From the NCBI RefSeq assembly GCF_014805685.1, contig NC_060893.1, forward strand, positions 14,663,773-14,727,772: a stretch of 64,000 nucleotides of DNA, written 5' to 3'. The notes under the pieces are model-generated. The model made no database searches and was not told where the DNA came from. It saw only the letters and a list, made by a program, of their open reading frames with translations. The position numbers and the translations under genes are program-made. Positions 1 to 12,059 of this stretch are shown here, piece after piece. Source of the DNA: Silurus meridionalis (Eukaryota; Chordata; Actinopteri; Siluriformes; Siluridae). Each line of letters starts with the position of its first letter. Position 1 is the first letter of the stretch.

Positions 1-3000
1 TGTGCTTCCCTGTTCTATCATTTCCTGCAGGTCGCATTCATTTAGATATCATTGTAAACGCTTTCAGTAATAATAAAAAAAAAACTTTAATTGCGCTTGA
101 CCTTTTCGTGCTCTATCGCAAGTCTGATCAGTCTCTCAACATAGAAGCACCACCCAGCTTTATTTTGGCCCCATTTTCAGAATACATTTCTCAGATACTG
201 GCACTGGTCTTCCTGTTATGCTGCCAACTCCCCATTTTTTTTTAACTATACTTAATTGTATTTCTAATGTTGGAAATAGAGGAAGGGGTCTAGACGTCAT
301 GTTTATTGGTGGAATTTCAACAGCATTGGGTTTATCTTTAGGTGCTGTTGACAGGGTCCAATATCCTGGTGGCCCAAAAAATAGCCAGGACTCCGACAAG
401 CCTGAACAAGTAGGCAGGTCTCGCAGTTGTCAGGCAGGACACTGTGGAATGAGTGACTCAGTGGCTTAATAAATGACATGACTGATTTCTGATACAGGGC
501 TGAAAGTACCACCACTCCCACCCCTCCCTTATGCTGGCTCCTTGGCTTGACTGTATTTATTTAACAAGCTGGACTCCGTGCCAGATGCTTGTCTAGAACA
601 ACACAGCAGGAAAAACAGGCTCGCAATCGCAGTGAAAACACGCTTCTGTTTTGCAGTAATGGGTGAAATGTCTGGCTTATGGCTTGTCTCAGTTCGGAAA
701 CATAATACATTTTGTTTCATTTTTCCCTAGCGCTATTTTTCCTTGGCATTGAAGTTTCATTAGAGTGGTTACGGGAACAAAGACACTAAAGCTTTCTCTC
801 CTGCTTGGTTCTCGTGAGGCAGCTTTGTCTTGGCATAGGGAATGCCAAGCATGAATCATGTTCTCAACTGCTGTGGGCAGTTGGTTTTGACAGCTGGGTC
901 ACTCTACTCATGTTTAGAGGAAGTGTGTTTTGCTCAAAAGCTGGCCCTCTGCTGCTGGACGAGGAAGGCGGTGGGGTCGGCAGGCGGACAGGCAGCTTGG
1001 CTCAGGCCCAGATGGACCCAAATCAGGCCAGATCCCTGGTCTTTTCAGAGCTCTGTAATATGCTTTTGGGTCCAAGCTGTTTTCACTAGGAGATGAGCAG
1101 ACTTGACACCGCAATTGGTCATATTTGCAAGTCATAATAGTTGTTTTTTTTGCCAATTGTTTTGGTTTTTGGCCAATCAAAATGCTCTGTTCTGTAGCCA
1201 AGAGCTTGAGATTGCAGTAAAAATTAAACAAACACACCTCTCTTCTAGTGAAATAGAGCCTCCTGAATATTTTTTCATATGACTTTCATTAGGTCTGATT
1301 ATAGATTATGCCCATTCCTATAGGCTTGAGATTTTCAGTGGAGGCTCTGCCAGAATGGTGCTTTATGTTTTATGCCCCATTCTAAACACACATATGCTCA
1401 TAAATCAATTATTTCAGCCCACAGGAGTGTAACTGTGGATAAATAGCGGTCTAAGTTTAGTTTCGAGAGAGAAGGTCATGTGCTGGGTAAGAACAGTTTG
1501 CTCTTTACTTGTGATCAAGTTTTTCATTTTATGCTTTGTTTTTAACCTGGGCACTCGCTGCTTGTGATGGACATCATTTTTTTCTTTGTCAACACATTTT
1601 TGTGAACTGTGTTTACCTAAACAATGCCAAAATTCTCCTTAAACCGCAAATGGGTTCCAATATTGATAAAAGGAGACATAACCCAGAAGGAGCACTATTG
1701 GCTAAGTGTTCACTAAAACACGAGAAATTTGAGCATCTTTTGTTTTCTGTTACTGATTAAATGCTGATGTCACACGACTCAGTTTATACACTGCCAATTA
1801 TAATGCACATTAAGACAAGACACTACACGTGCTCGGCTTATTAATTTTTTTCAAAAAAATGATCTCACAATTTAATTGGTAATGTTTCTTTACAGATCTT
1901 TTGTATGGGAACATTGTTAACTTAAAACACTCGGTTAACACGGCAGTTAATCAATATTTGAATAAAGAATAAATTAAACTTGAATAATTGAATTAAACAA
2001 AACAAAAAACACTTTTTGCATTTTTTTTATAATAAAGAAGATACTGTGTGCTGATACAAATCATTGTTTTTATTTTTTATTTTTTATTTATTTTTAATAA
2101 AGGCTAACAAAAAACTAAATGCACAGTGGTTAAATAGTGGAATTTATAAAGGAAGTTGAAAGTAATCATAATGATTTATTAAAAAAAAAAAAAAAAAAGA
2201 ATAGGCTTTTTGACCTGTAATGTCTTATTTTGAAATATTTGTGGGGCAACAGAAATTCTGCATATTGTTAGCTATAACCTTCTCTCAACACATGATTTAC
2301 GACTGACTTTACAACCTGACTGTTCTTCCTGTCCCCAGCACTTCTCTCCTACCTTGATTACAGCCAGTTTCTGGTGTGGTATGTGTGTCAAGACCCTGAA
2401 ATATGAGGCATCTTAAGTGCTGATAAATAGCTGAGGTTTGTGTATATCAGTTGATAGCCCAGACTTTGAACCCAAAGGAAGTAACCGTGTGGCCCACCCA
2501 GTAAGCCTGGTTGAAGAAGCTATTTACAAGCATCTTCCTGCATTTTCTGATACTTTACTCCAATAATCCTTGTCACATTTACACTTATCTAAACTAAGTG
2601 TATGTTAATGTAAGCTTGAGCAGGTTGTTTATGGAAATAATGTTTGATTGATGATGATTACAATTTTTGAAGGATATCAGTGAAGTGAAGCTCTTTGCTA
2701 TTACTGTACTTTGTTTGACTTTTAATAGGAGAGAGGTTTTTGTTTGTGTGTATGTTTTATTATAACCTGCTTATGCTGTTTGCTATCTGCACTGTAGAGC
2801 ACACATCAGAGACAAAAAGGTGAGTGAGGTTGGCAGGGTGTTGCTCTGCCTATTACCGTTGATCTTTTCAAGACCAGCCCAGGCCCTGCCAGCTGTTCCT
2901 GTTTAACTGATGTGTGTATGATTGTGAAAACTCCACTACAGCTCAGCATGGGAAAATTACACTTACATGCACTTTGACTAAACTGTTTCAGTCTTAGTTT

Positions 3001-5312
3001 AAAGTTTTAATCAGCACATTTGATTGTTAGTTACTTTATTTATTTTTTTATACACATTAGTCGTAAGTCTCTTCTAACCCACACTTAGAAGTAATTGAAA
3101 GGAATCCATGCCACAGGATTTTGTGTTTTATTTCATGTACTTTACCCGGACTGTAGCACACTCAAATTTTTCTTCTTCTGATGTTGTATTGGCTCTTTTT
3201 TCAGTATTTGTAATACACTTTTTTAAGCTGCCTCTATTTGGGTGCAGTTTATTTAAAACAACAGTAAAATGTAGGTTATCTAGGCTGAGCCCAACATTAT
3301 TTAGGTTCCATGTTATAGTTGTTTGCTGTTTTCTTCGCAGTTTTTTGTTGAAACAAAAAGAAAACCTTGTTTCTCCATGGAATGTGACAGTACGTATGTG
3401 TCTAACACCTGGTTGGTTTTAAGCGCTGTCCTGGACCTGCTTACTCTGAGTTGTGCAATCCACTAGTTGACTCAGACGGGAGTGCAGTGTATATGTTTGA
3501 TAGTAATGTTTTATTATGAATAGAAATGCACCCAAGCTCCAGACAGAACGTTTGTACACATCCTATACATTCAGAGCATCAGCTGCTGTCAACAACAAGA
3601 GACTTGTTTAATATATGTGAATGTTTTGCTGATCTGAATTCTGTGTTCTTTAATCAGACAGCAATTTGTCCGCATGAGAGTTCTTCTAGTGTTTATACGA
3701 GGTGTCCAAACTTTTGAGCCCCATGCTGGATTGTCATGCAAACAGGGTCCCTCTGCCGGTCTTGGCTTAAATGTGTTTTTCTTCAGCAGAGTTTACTACA
3801 GGTGAAAGGACTGAGCATATTTGGCATCCGATTTGATACTTCGTTACCAAGGACCTCTTTAATAGGTTTGTTTCTCGTACTTTGACTTGGCTCGTCCTCT
3901 GTGTTTATAGTGTGGGGTTTCGCATTCCTACATGGTTAAGTTCGAACACCACTACCGAGCTTTGGAGGCCAGTGTGTTGATATTAGGTACCCCCACCAGT
4001 CCCACGCTCCTTCACTGCGGCCCAAATAAGAGCTCGGCCCGTTAGAAATGCTGGAACTCAAAATGTATTTGTCCAGAACGGCACTGCTTCTCATTAAACA
4101 TGGCTTGCAGCAATCCCCCTGTTTCCTCTTGTTGCTGCCCAACTTTGTTTTATCTCTGGAACAACATTGGTGAACCCTAATCCACAGAGGGAAAGCAGCA
4201 CCACCAGCATGCAGCCACTGTGTTTGGATGGACCAAGCCAGCTATTTTTTCCCCCCATTTCAAAGTAAAGAACTTCTCATTGTCCTCCTGGTGGGACAGG
4301 CCATTGAAATGTAGTGGTCTATGCATTTTTGGGGGCTTAGACAGAAACCAACATTCCAGATGGAGGTCATAATGTTCCTTTTTTTTTTTTTTTTTTTCCA
4401 AAATTTTCTTAGAAAACCTGAACATATGCGATATTTATTGTTACTTGTCCCTTGTTAATTAATAGATTAATAGACTCACCCACTCTGCTTCCTCCTCAAG
4501 TCATTCCATTGCACTGAGTAAGCCCTTGAGTGAGTGAGTGCTCGTTTTCATTATCATTTTGGCTTCCTGTTTTTAAACATATTATACATCGTGTCAATTG
4601 TTTTTTAGTGAACCTTTTTTTGAAGGAAAAATTACTTTTGATTTTCTGTGACATAATACTTGTGATTTTATGAAGCTTTTCTCCAAAAAAGAGGTGATAA
4701 TGGCTTACAGGTCATTAGGTGGTGTTGTGTGAAGTATGAACAGTGACAAGGCGAATATTTATTTAGCCTAAAAAGAGAGCGAGATTAAGGGAATGGACAA
4801 CAACCTATATGGAATAGCTACAGCGGCTCCATTGTATTACACTGAACCATTGGTGTGCTATGGACTAAATTATGGATGTTCTTTATTCTCAAAATAATTT
4901 AAGACCAAGCATGTCTTCAGCTAGTTGTAAAATCTGAAAGAAACAGAAGACTGTCGATATTTTTACTTGTTTTAGTGAAAGCTCACTCACTTGCTTTGTA
5001 TTTCCATGTAGACAAGCAGTCTGACTTTGGCTATATTAAGAAGAGTTTCCCTGATGATCCTATTGCTCCATCATCACATTCTAGTCACCATCTTTTATTA
5101 TGCAGTAGAGGCTGACTACATTTTCCTAGGGATACTTCTCAACAGACTCACAGTCTCGATTGCCTGCTGGATTTGATTTGGAAATAAAACTGGACTGTTA
5201 CAGTAAAAGTCGGTAGGTTTGGCCAGAGAAGCTTACGCTTAGATGCCAAACTGAAGACCCATTGCATGTTATCTCTACTTAAACCTAAAATAATTTTTTG
5301 CTTTCCACACAG
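1..5312 (+). other. mrpl23: Upstream intron of mrpl23 (no exon recognised)
   Basis: This stretch precedes the only recognisable mrpl23 exon and is best read as the intron before it. I looked for the preceding coding segment (the conserved basic stretch and the KKPDYKVAYVQL-like motif of uL23m) and did not find it on the plus strand, so the intron probably runs off the left edge. The sequence is AT-rich with short A or T runs (about 2181-2198 and 4379-4398). A less AT-rich unique patch at about 3940-4250 has no recognisable coding content. Intron status is inference from the downstream exon. Confidence 0.5.
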
Positions 5313-5477
5313 AGTCAGCAGCAGACGTTCCAGTTTCCAGACATCTTCCCTGAGAAGGAAAAACAGCACGAGGAGGGCTCTGTTGAGGCGATGCAGGAGA
5401 AATTCATGGAAGATGAGCGACAGAGGCAGAAACCAGACCCTAGGAGAGGGGGGGTGACCGAATGGTTTGGCCTCTAA
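5313..5477 (+). CDS. mrpl23: mrpl23 last coding exon (mitochondrial ribosomal protein uL23m, C-terminal part)
   Basis: Encodes the last 54 codons of mitochondrial large-subunit protein MRPL23/uL23m, which sits near the polypeptide exit of the mitoribosome. The reading frame begins SQQQTFQFPDIFPEKEK and ends DPRRGGVTEWFGL followed by TAA at 5475-5477. This matches the family's C-terminus (QTFxFPDxFPEK, then an acidic/Gln-rich stretch, then DPRRGGVxxWFGL). A pyrimidine-containing tract ends in AG at 5311-5312. Further in-frame AGs at 5317-5318, 5320-5321 and 5323-5324 make the exact splice acceptor uncertain by a few codons. The human protein is about 153 aa, so roughly the first two thirds are missing here and lie on exons to the left. 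The frame is open to its natural stop, with no sign of decay. Confidence 0.9.
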   Translation, partial: SQQQTFQFPDIFPEKEKQHEEGSVEAMQEKFMEDERQRQKPDPRRGGVTEWFGL

Positions 5478-5893
5478 AGGCACATCACGAAAGGCGTGAG
5501 AACTGTTGTGTTAGTTGTTTCTGTTGCATTGCTTGGTTTATTTACAGTGATATCGCCTGAACTTGACCCTCTGCTTCCTAGGCACAGTACTTTCTGTAGT
5601 GTCTCTAGACATGCCTGAACTCACAATGCATCACAAATGCCTTGTGTATTATCAGCCTCATGTCTGCTCTACTGTTCTTCCCTGTAGAGGTGAAGTTAAC
5701 ATGAAACAGCACACGTCGCCTTCATCGGGGGTTTAGGGTCCTTTGAAAGAACGGTCACAATTCATGTCTAATTGAATTTTTTTTGTTTTTGAGAACAACA
5801 AAAATGATGGCTTTATTATGTTACTGTATCAATACTTCCACAAAGTGAAGGTTTGTTAATGCAATTTTCATTAAAGTCCTCTGCATATTAATG
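5478..5893 (+). other. mrpl23: mrpl23 3'UTR
   Basis: Follows the mrpl23 stop codon directly. It is non-repetitive and ends just after a plausible ATTAAA polyadenylation hexamer at 5870-5875. The 3' end is inferred from that hexamer alone. A cDNA would be needed to place the cleavage site. Confidence 0.6.
5870..5875 (+). terminator. mrpl23: Probable mrpl23 poly(A) signal (ATTAAA)
   Basis: ATTAAA, the second most common vertebrate polyadenylation hexamer, lies about 395 bp after the mrpl23 stop. No AATAAA was noticed nearer the stop codon. Confidence 0.5.
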
Positions 5894-5977
5894 TCTCAAA
5901 ATATTTTGTATTTACTATATATTTCTTACAAGTTTGTTGGTTTCGAGGAATAATCATTTAAATGCATAGGAGAGATA

Positions 5978-6741
5978 CCGTATTTTTCGGACTATAAGCG
6001 GCTACTTTTTTCCCACGTTTTGACCCCGCGGCTTAAACAACGAAGCGGCTTATTTATGAATTTTTCCTGGGTTTTTCCCGGTTTCACAAACTTCAAGCCA
6101 AAAAACTGAACCCCATAACATTACACCAATGAAATTTCCGAACGGAAACGAAAAACGCACCTCACCTGTGTTCTGAGCTGCACGGCATCGGGAGAAAAAA
6201 CGTTTTTAACGCATGACAATGAGAAAAGATAAACTCATGAGAGAAAAAGTTGTGAAAGGAAGGAGGAAGACAGTGAACAATGACTTTCTTGGTCGGCTAC
6301 TGTTTAGATACAAGCCGTTGTAACGTCTGGGTGAAGGGATAGCTCACTCACTCCAGTTGCAACAGAAATTATATAATCGCAGACAGGTTTCCAAAACTCG
6401 TGCTTTTTTATTTTTCTTGGCTACAGCGTTAAGGGTTAGTCAAAGAAACATAGAAATGAGCATCAGATAATAATAAGGACATATTCCTTGTCTTGCACAC
6501 ACGCAGTAATAGCGGAGAAATGCAGTGCCAGGCTATTCCCAAAATACCGCTATGCTCCTAGAGGAAACGCAACATATTTCACCACGTTTCACCCAGTGTG
6601 TAACGTGTCTTTCGTTAAAGCCTGTGTAAAGTTCATTAGTTTTAGACAGGTGCGGCTTATTTATGCTCAAAATAAAAATATTTGTAAAATTCAGTGGGTG
6701 CGGCTTATATATGGGTGCACTTAATAGTCCGTAAATTACGG
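5978..6741. mobile_element. Non-autonomous DNA transposon with CCGTA termini, about 764 bp
   Basis: The left end reads CCGTATTTTTCGGACTAT. The right end, read in reverse complement, is CCGTAATTTACGGACTAT. This gives inverted termini of about 18 bp with two mismatches. TA dinucleotides flank both ends (5976-5977 and 6742-6743). Subterminal GCGGCTTAT motifs recur near both ends. The base composition is richer in CG than the neighbours. No transposase frame is visible: the open frame at about 6488-6724 has no recognisable domain. Elements with these ends are common in fish genomes. I do not assign a superfamily. Confidence 0.75.
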
Positions 6742-6744
6742 TAC

Positions 6745-8600
6745 TTAAAATTTTTTAAGATAATAATTGATTAGATTACATTTGTGAAAACGCTGAAGGG
6801 GAAAAGATAAATATAAATTGCTTTGGACCCAGGCATCAGCCAAATGTCATTATTATGAATAAATGTAATTTGCTTAGTTTGCACTAATAAATAAGTCTCA
6901 GCCTTGTAAGCTAATAGAAAACATGTAGACGGAATTGTAGTCTAATAACCTGCTAATTCTTAATTACCGGTCACATTTGATTACTGGTCATATTTGACTA
7001 CTGGCTGCTGTTGCACACATCTGGAGTAAAAAAATAAAAAATAAATAGCTAGCGTAATACTGACATATCCTAGGGTTTTGTGGTAACATTTTGTTTGTTC
7101 TTTTGTTAGCAATGTTGGCAACTCTGCTTTATTGATCTATAAAATCAGTTCCATCAGTATTCTTCTACAAACTGGCCCAAACAGTTCATCCACAAGTATT
7201 GATGAGAACAGCGTCTTCCTGTTGTCGTACTTCACCACAGATGTCTTGAGTAACCCTGTGCCAGTTCTCATACCAGAGAGGCTGACTTCACCCTGCCATC
7301 CCGGTGATCACCAAGGAGAACGTCAATATTGATAGTGTTTGTCCATTGTTTTCTGCTGGGAAACAAGTACCCCCTGCATTGCTATAAAGCAATTTGATTG
7401 CAGAAAAAAAATTCTTAAGACAACAGCTGGACAACAGACAGAACTCTGTCGAGATGAGAACTGCAGATTCCTGTCCAGTGTTCTCATCGTCTGAAGAAAC
7501 CGCACGTGAAAGTTGAGAAATCGTGCATTGCGCTTGCCAAGTCCTCACTCTGCTCTTACCCATGTCTAATAAAAAAAAAAAACCTAGACGCACAGTTAAG
7601 TTCATATAAATTATGATTATCCATGTAGTTTTTACTTTGGGTCACAGCACAGTTTGACACATACAATCCAAACTGAGCATTGATAGGAATGTGATTCCAA
7701 AACTTTAAACTGTTATTAATTAACTTATTTCATAAATGTTAATTAAGGTAGAAATGTGAGTCGGTTTAAAATATATTCAATGCATGTATAACTGGGAGAA
7801 GCTTAAATGTTGCATGGGAAAAAAGAAAAAAGAACCCTTATCATGTCACCTAATGTCACAGCAATATAATATTGAAATTGTAATATGTTCCCATTCATTT
7901 TTCTACAATATCTGTATTGTGATAACTTAAAAAATAGATATTTTTATATAGCAGAACAGAAAGGAAGCGTACAAATTCTTTAAATTAAATTTTTTTTTTT
8001 TTAAACAGTTATTTTATTTATTTATTTTTTAATAATGGTATCATCAAAGCCTTAAATATTTTACACTTTAAATCCAGAGTTTCAGTTAGCAGTTTCGCAA
8101 TTTATACATTCTGTTTCCTACAATTGTGTAATGAAAAAACTAAAGTATAAGAACTAGAATTGAACTAATAGATTTATGTTACTCTTGGTAAATAAATAAT
8201 CATATAAAACACATTTTGTAGAAAATATACTTTAATTTGGTATACCAAATATTGCAAACTTGATTCATAATTTAAAAATGTTAGCAGTGTATTAGTGCTT
8301 TATTTAGTGCTCTCAAATTATCCATATTATTGTATGTTTTGTTAATTTCTGTAATACTTCATAAAAAAATGCTTATGAATTCTGTACATTGTAATTGTTA
8401 GTGAAACGCTGATGCAAACCAAATTGTATTACTCTCACATCTGTGTAGAGAGATGAAATAAAATAACAGTCATTTTAGCATAAACATTTCTGATACTATT
8501 AGTTCATACAGAGGAACTGTTATCATTGAGCTTTCACAACACTGCTTGGAAAAAACACTAAATAAAATAACAATGATATCTATGAAGATATGGTTTAATA
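6745..8600. other. AT-rich intergenic DNA, one denser unique patch
   Basis: No gene recognised. The patch at about 7120-7560 is less AT-rich and has open frames on both strands, but none resembles a known protein and splice context is poor. The rest is very AT-rich, with T or A runs near 7989-8002. Confidence 0.4.
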
Positions 8601-8604
8601 AGCT

Positions 8605-8898
8605 GGAGTGGAAGATCTTGAATGGCCTGCATTAGAGCTCTGAAATCAAACCTACTGAACACCTTTGGGATGAATTGAAATGTTGACTGCACCTCAGGCC
8701 TCCTCACCCTACATCAGTGTCTGACCTTCCTAATGCCACAAATCTCCACGAACACACTCCAAAATCTAGTGGAACATCTCCCCAGAAGAGTGTAGGTTAT
8801 TCTAACAGCAAATGGGGACTAAATGTAGAATGGAATGTTCAAAAGCACATAAATCTTATGGTCAGGTGTCCACAACCTTTTGTCTATACAGTGTATGA
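8605..8898 (+). mobile_element. Tc1-like transposon, 3' fragment (family A)
   Basis: Carries the decayed C-terminal end of a Tc1/mariner-type transposase: an NTFGMN-type remnant of the NPIEHLWDE block, then the NTLQNLVEHLPRRV-like segment at about 8750-8790 broken by stops. It closes with a terminal motif (GGTGTCCACAACCTTTTGT, then ACAGTGTATG) typical of this fish Tc1-like family. The 5' two thirds are missing. The same family recurs at 28138-28530 and 31560-31985. Confidence 0.7.
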
Positions 8899-8899
8899 A

Positions 8900-9880
8900 C
8901 TAGTGTCTATGTGACCCCCTATATTGAAGTGTGTTACTCTCATACATGTGAAAAGAGTGCTGGAGTCAGAAACATGCTTTTAAATGACTGGTGTGTTTCC
9001 TCCATTTAGAAGTGCTGTGCTTCATCCCTTCCATCTGTTACCGTGTGTCCTTTTTTATGGTGTGAGTGTGTGTGGTTATATGTGTACAGTCATTCGTCGA
9101 CTTCGCAGAAAAAAGCTAATGGAAGTGAACTAAATATTTTAAATAGTCTTTCAATTTCCCTCGCCTTCTTACCATGAGTGAGAATGTGTATATCTTTTAA
9201 TCCTTAGTCATGACATGACATCTCTGGCTCACTGATGCAAAATGAGCACAAGAAAGTACTCAGCACACCACAGGCTATTCTGTATCTGTATTATACATCC
9301 TTCATCATTCATTAATACACCGAGTACACAGAACATTAAAAAATTATAATTAATAAGTGATAATGTATGTCTTTTCCAGACATGCTAGTCGCTAACCCCT
9401 TTTGAAACGTCAGTGTTATCTACCTTACCACAGCAGAGATGGCCATCATTTGGGTGTTTTACTGTATATATTTTTTTTTTATAGAGGCTAATTTACAGGA
9501 GGTATCAGGAAAGATAAACTGACCTTTTCAGCAATATTAATATATTGTAGTTGCTGTCAGGATAATAAAAAATGTGGTTCTGTAGGCATCATGTGTGGTC
9601 TAGTAGTTCAAACTCTAATGGGGCTACTTCCCCCTCATAATAACAGCTGTTGTCATTTTGACTCATGAATGGTGGCTGATACAAAACAAGAGTTCTTAGA
9701 AAGACCTAGTGTGTGGATAAAATAAACAGCATCCAAAGCGTAATTGAAATGAAATCTGCAATTTTGTCCAACTCTATGTACAAAAAAAAAAACAAAAACA
9801 TTTTAGTATTTAGGACATTTAGAAGCATGCTGCAGTATTAGAGTTGCAATAGGAGATCGCCAAAGATGGACAGGACAATG
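8900..9880. other. Intergenic DNA without recognised features
   Basis: AT-rich, with short homopolymers (about 9469-9480 and 9781-9792). I see no gene, RNA or repeat family here. Confidence 0.3.
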
Positions 9881-10185
9881 AATAGTCCATCCTATAAATA
9901 GTGGCAAAGCCAAGCTTTAGAAAGCCCTTGCATTTACTACTCAAATCACTGTCAATGTTCACTAAGACAACCAGAGCAGACCCTGTGCAGGCAGGAGTTT
10001 TGGACAGGAGCCAGACACATTCTTGACTCCCCTAGGTTGCTGTTAGTTCATCTGAGCTCAGCCAATGCACTCTGTCACCCCGCAGCTCCTCTCGCAGCCC
10101 CGTCCACAAACAGCGTTGTTTTCTGGCCTGGCGGGAGACTGCATCTGAGTACCCGTGCACACAGCTGTCGTTTATGACATTCTGC
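9880..10185. promoter_or_regulatory. Candidate cis-regulatory patch with a perfect MEF2 consensus
   Basis: A unique, distinctly less AT-rich stretch in AT-rich DNA. It contains CTATAAATAG at 9892-9901, a perfect CTA(A/T)4TAG MEF2 consensus. A CAGCTG E-box lies at 10162-10167. Pairing of MEF2 and E-box motifs is typical of muscle enhancers, and muscle is a known site of igf2 expression. Enhancer status is inference. The same decamer could act as a TATA-like element. Confidence 0.3.
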
Positions 10186-11908
10186 TATATGTTGTTACAC
10201 ATAAAACACTGAACATCTCTAAATAATACAATGATCACAAAGTGGGTTTTTTTTTTTTTTTTTGGGAGATAGAATCTGCCAAAAAAATTCCAGTTAATTT
10301 AATTAATGTGTTTCTATAAATGAGCAAAGTATTATATAAACGAAAAAATTATCTCTTAGTAAGTGAAAATATCTGGATTAGGGATACATGTGATGTAATG
10401 TTTCCCATTGTAAAATTTCTATACAATAATCTGGTTTTTAAAATGTTTTCACCTTGAAATTTTCTTATTTTTCTAGCAAAAAGTTTTTTTAATAAAACAC
10501 AGTAAAACTACAGCATGTTTGGTGTATCACATTTTTAAATACACAATTTTTAAAATGCTCCTATATAGAACACATGCAATTTTACAATTTCTCAATTTCT
10601 TTCATTCCTTTTTTTTGTTTGGTTCTAGTAATAGAAATATATTTGTATTTAAGAAACCTGCTATTTTGATACTTTTAAATTATTGATTTGCTTAACTTTA
10701 ACTTTTGTTTTTGCGTTCGCATGATTGTTCAATTTGTATTTCATTTTTGTATGTTCTTGTAGTTTCCCGCTCAGAAAATAAACCCCCATTAGCTCATAAT
10801 AGTTACCAGTTCTTGGTTTGATCAATCATTGCACATTTGCTGTCCAACCAGGGGCTCTGTTTCATCTTAACTCAGGTAACGTCACTGCACTCAGTTAAGC
10901 AGCCACATTGTTCTTTGGACAACGGATGTGTTGTAAGTCTACGGGAAAAGAGCTAGCAAGAGTATATCACTCCTGACATCCCATTATAGTGCTTATTTGC
11001 AATCAACAATGCTCCATTCCCACTGGGTGGTCTTTTTTTTTTTTAAGAAGCACATTTGCATTGTAAATAAGCTTTGAATAATACTGAAATAAAAGATAAA
11101 GCTGGGGAGATGTTTTGATGTGTACAAAGAAACAAAAAAATCAAAAGGGCTTTGGAGAATTGTGTTCATCATTGCTTTAGTCACGATCTGTTGTTCTATA
11201 TGTGATTGATTTATGACACATGTAACAATAGAAAGAAATGTGCAGATGAGAATCATTTCAAAGTCAGATTGATCATTAAGGGGAAAATAGCTCAGGATTT
11301 ACTGTATACATGGAAAGAGAAAATGGTGTAGTTCTTAAAACTTTAGTGAGGAACTGGAAAAATAGCACTGCCGCCTCATGATTAGCTCTGAGTTTGCTAA
11401 TCAAGAGGAATTAAGTTGAAGTCTTGAAGCAGGGTTGATTTTCAAAGGCTTCTATTGTTGCGCTACCAATATTTGTAGTAAGTTTCCTTTTTTCATTCTC
11501 TTACTTCATATAAACAGAAACATTTAGACATTTGGAAAACCTGAAAGGTTCATTTAAAAACATCAGTGAAAATTAGGGTACAATTAAGTATGACATCAAT
11601 AAATATACAACAAATAGGTTAAGAGCTTCTTGAACATCTGGGAATGCTGGGGTTTTCATTTAATGCATATAGGCAAAGCCCTGTAGGCCATACTCAAGAA
11701 GATTTTACTGTGAATGCCTTAGGTTTTTCATTGTTTAAACCTTATTTAAAAACCTCATGCAAGGCTTTGGTGGGGATTTTAGACTGCTCAGCTTTTGAAG
11801 AATTTGTAGAAGTGTTTGTAAAGGGATGGCGGCGGGTGTTGTCTTTCTGTCTGGATTCTATTTAAGTTTAGCACTACTACATTTCATACAACATCTCCAT
11901 CCAGCCAT
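10186..11908. other. AT-rich intergenic DNA
   Basis: T runs at about 10243-10263 and 11033-11044. No coding similarity was recognised. The longer open frames here lack domains and look like chance. Confidence 0.3.
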
Positions 11909-11958
11909 CTCTCTCTCTCTCTTTCTCTCTCTCTCACTCACTCATTCTCTCAATCTTT
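11909..11958. repeat. Imperfect (CT)n tract
   Basis: A CT-dinucleotide-dominated pyrimidine tract with interruptions, about 50 bp. Confidence 0.85.
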
Positions 11959-12059
11959 CAGTGAAGACCAATGCTGGCTTTAGAGGAAACATTGTAAATG
12001 ATGAGCAAAATGTGTGGCCTCAACCCTCAGTGAGATTACAAATGCATTTGTCTCTCTGG

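Noticed and set aside
2793..2815. Possible micro-exon (TAG acceptor, 22 bp, GTGAGT donor) before the mrpl23 exon
   Set aside because: Its translation in any phase does not match the uL23m segment expected before the last exon, and such short acceptor-donor pairs arise by chance.
5010..5110. Candidate exon after a CATGTAG acceptor (KQSDFGYIKKSFPDD frame)
   Set aside because: No similarity to MRPL23 or any family I recognise, and no good donor follows.
6488..6724. 78-codon open frame
   Set aside because: Lies inside the CCGTA-ended transposon and includes its terminal repeats. No domain.
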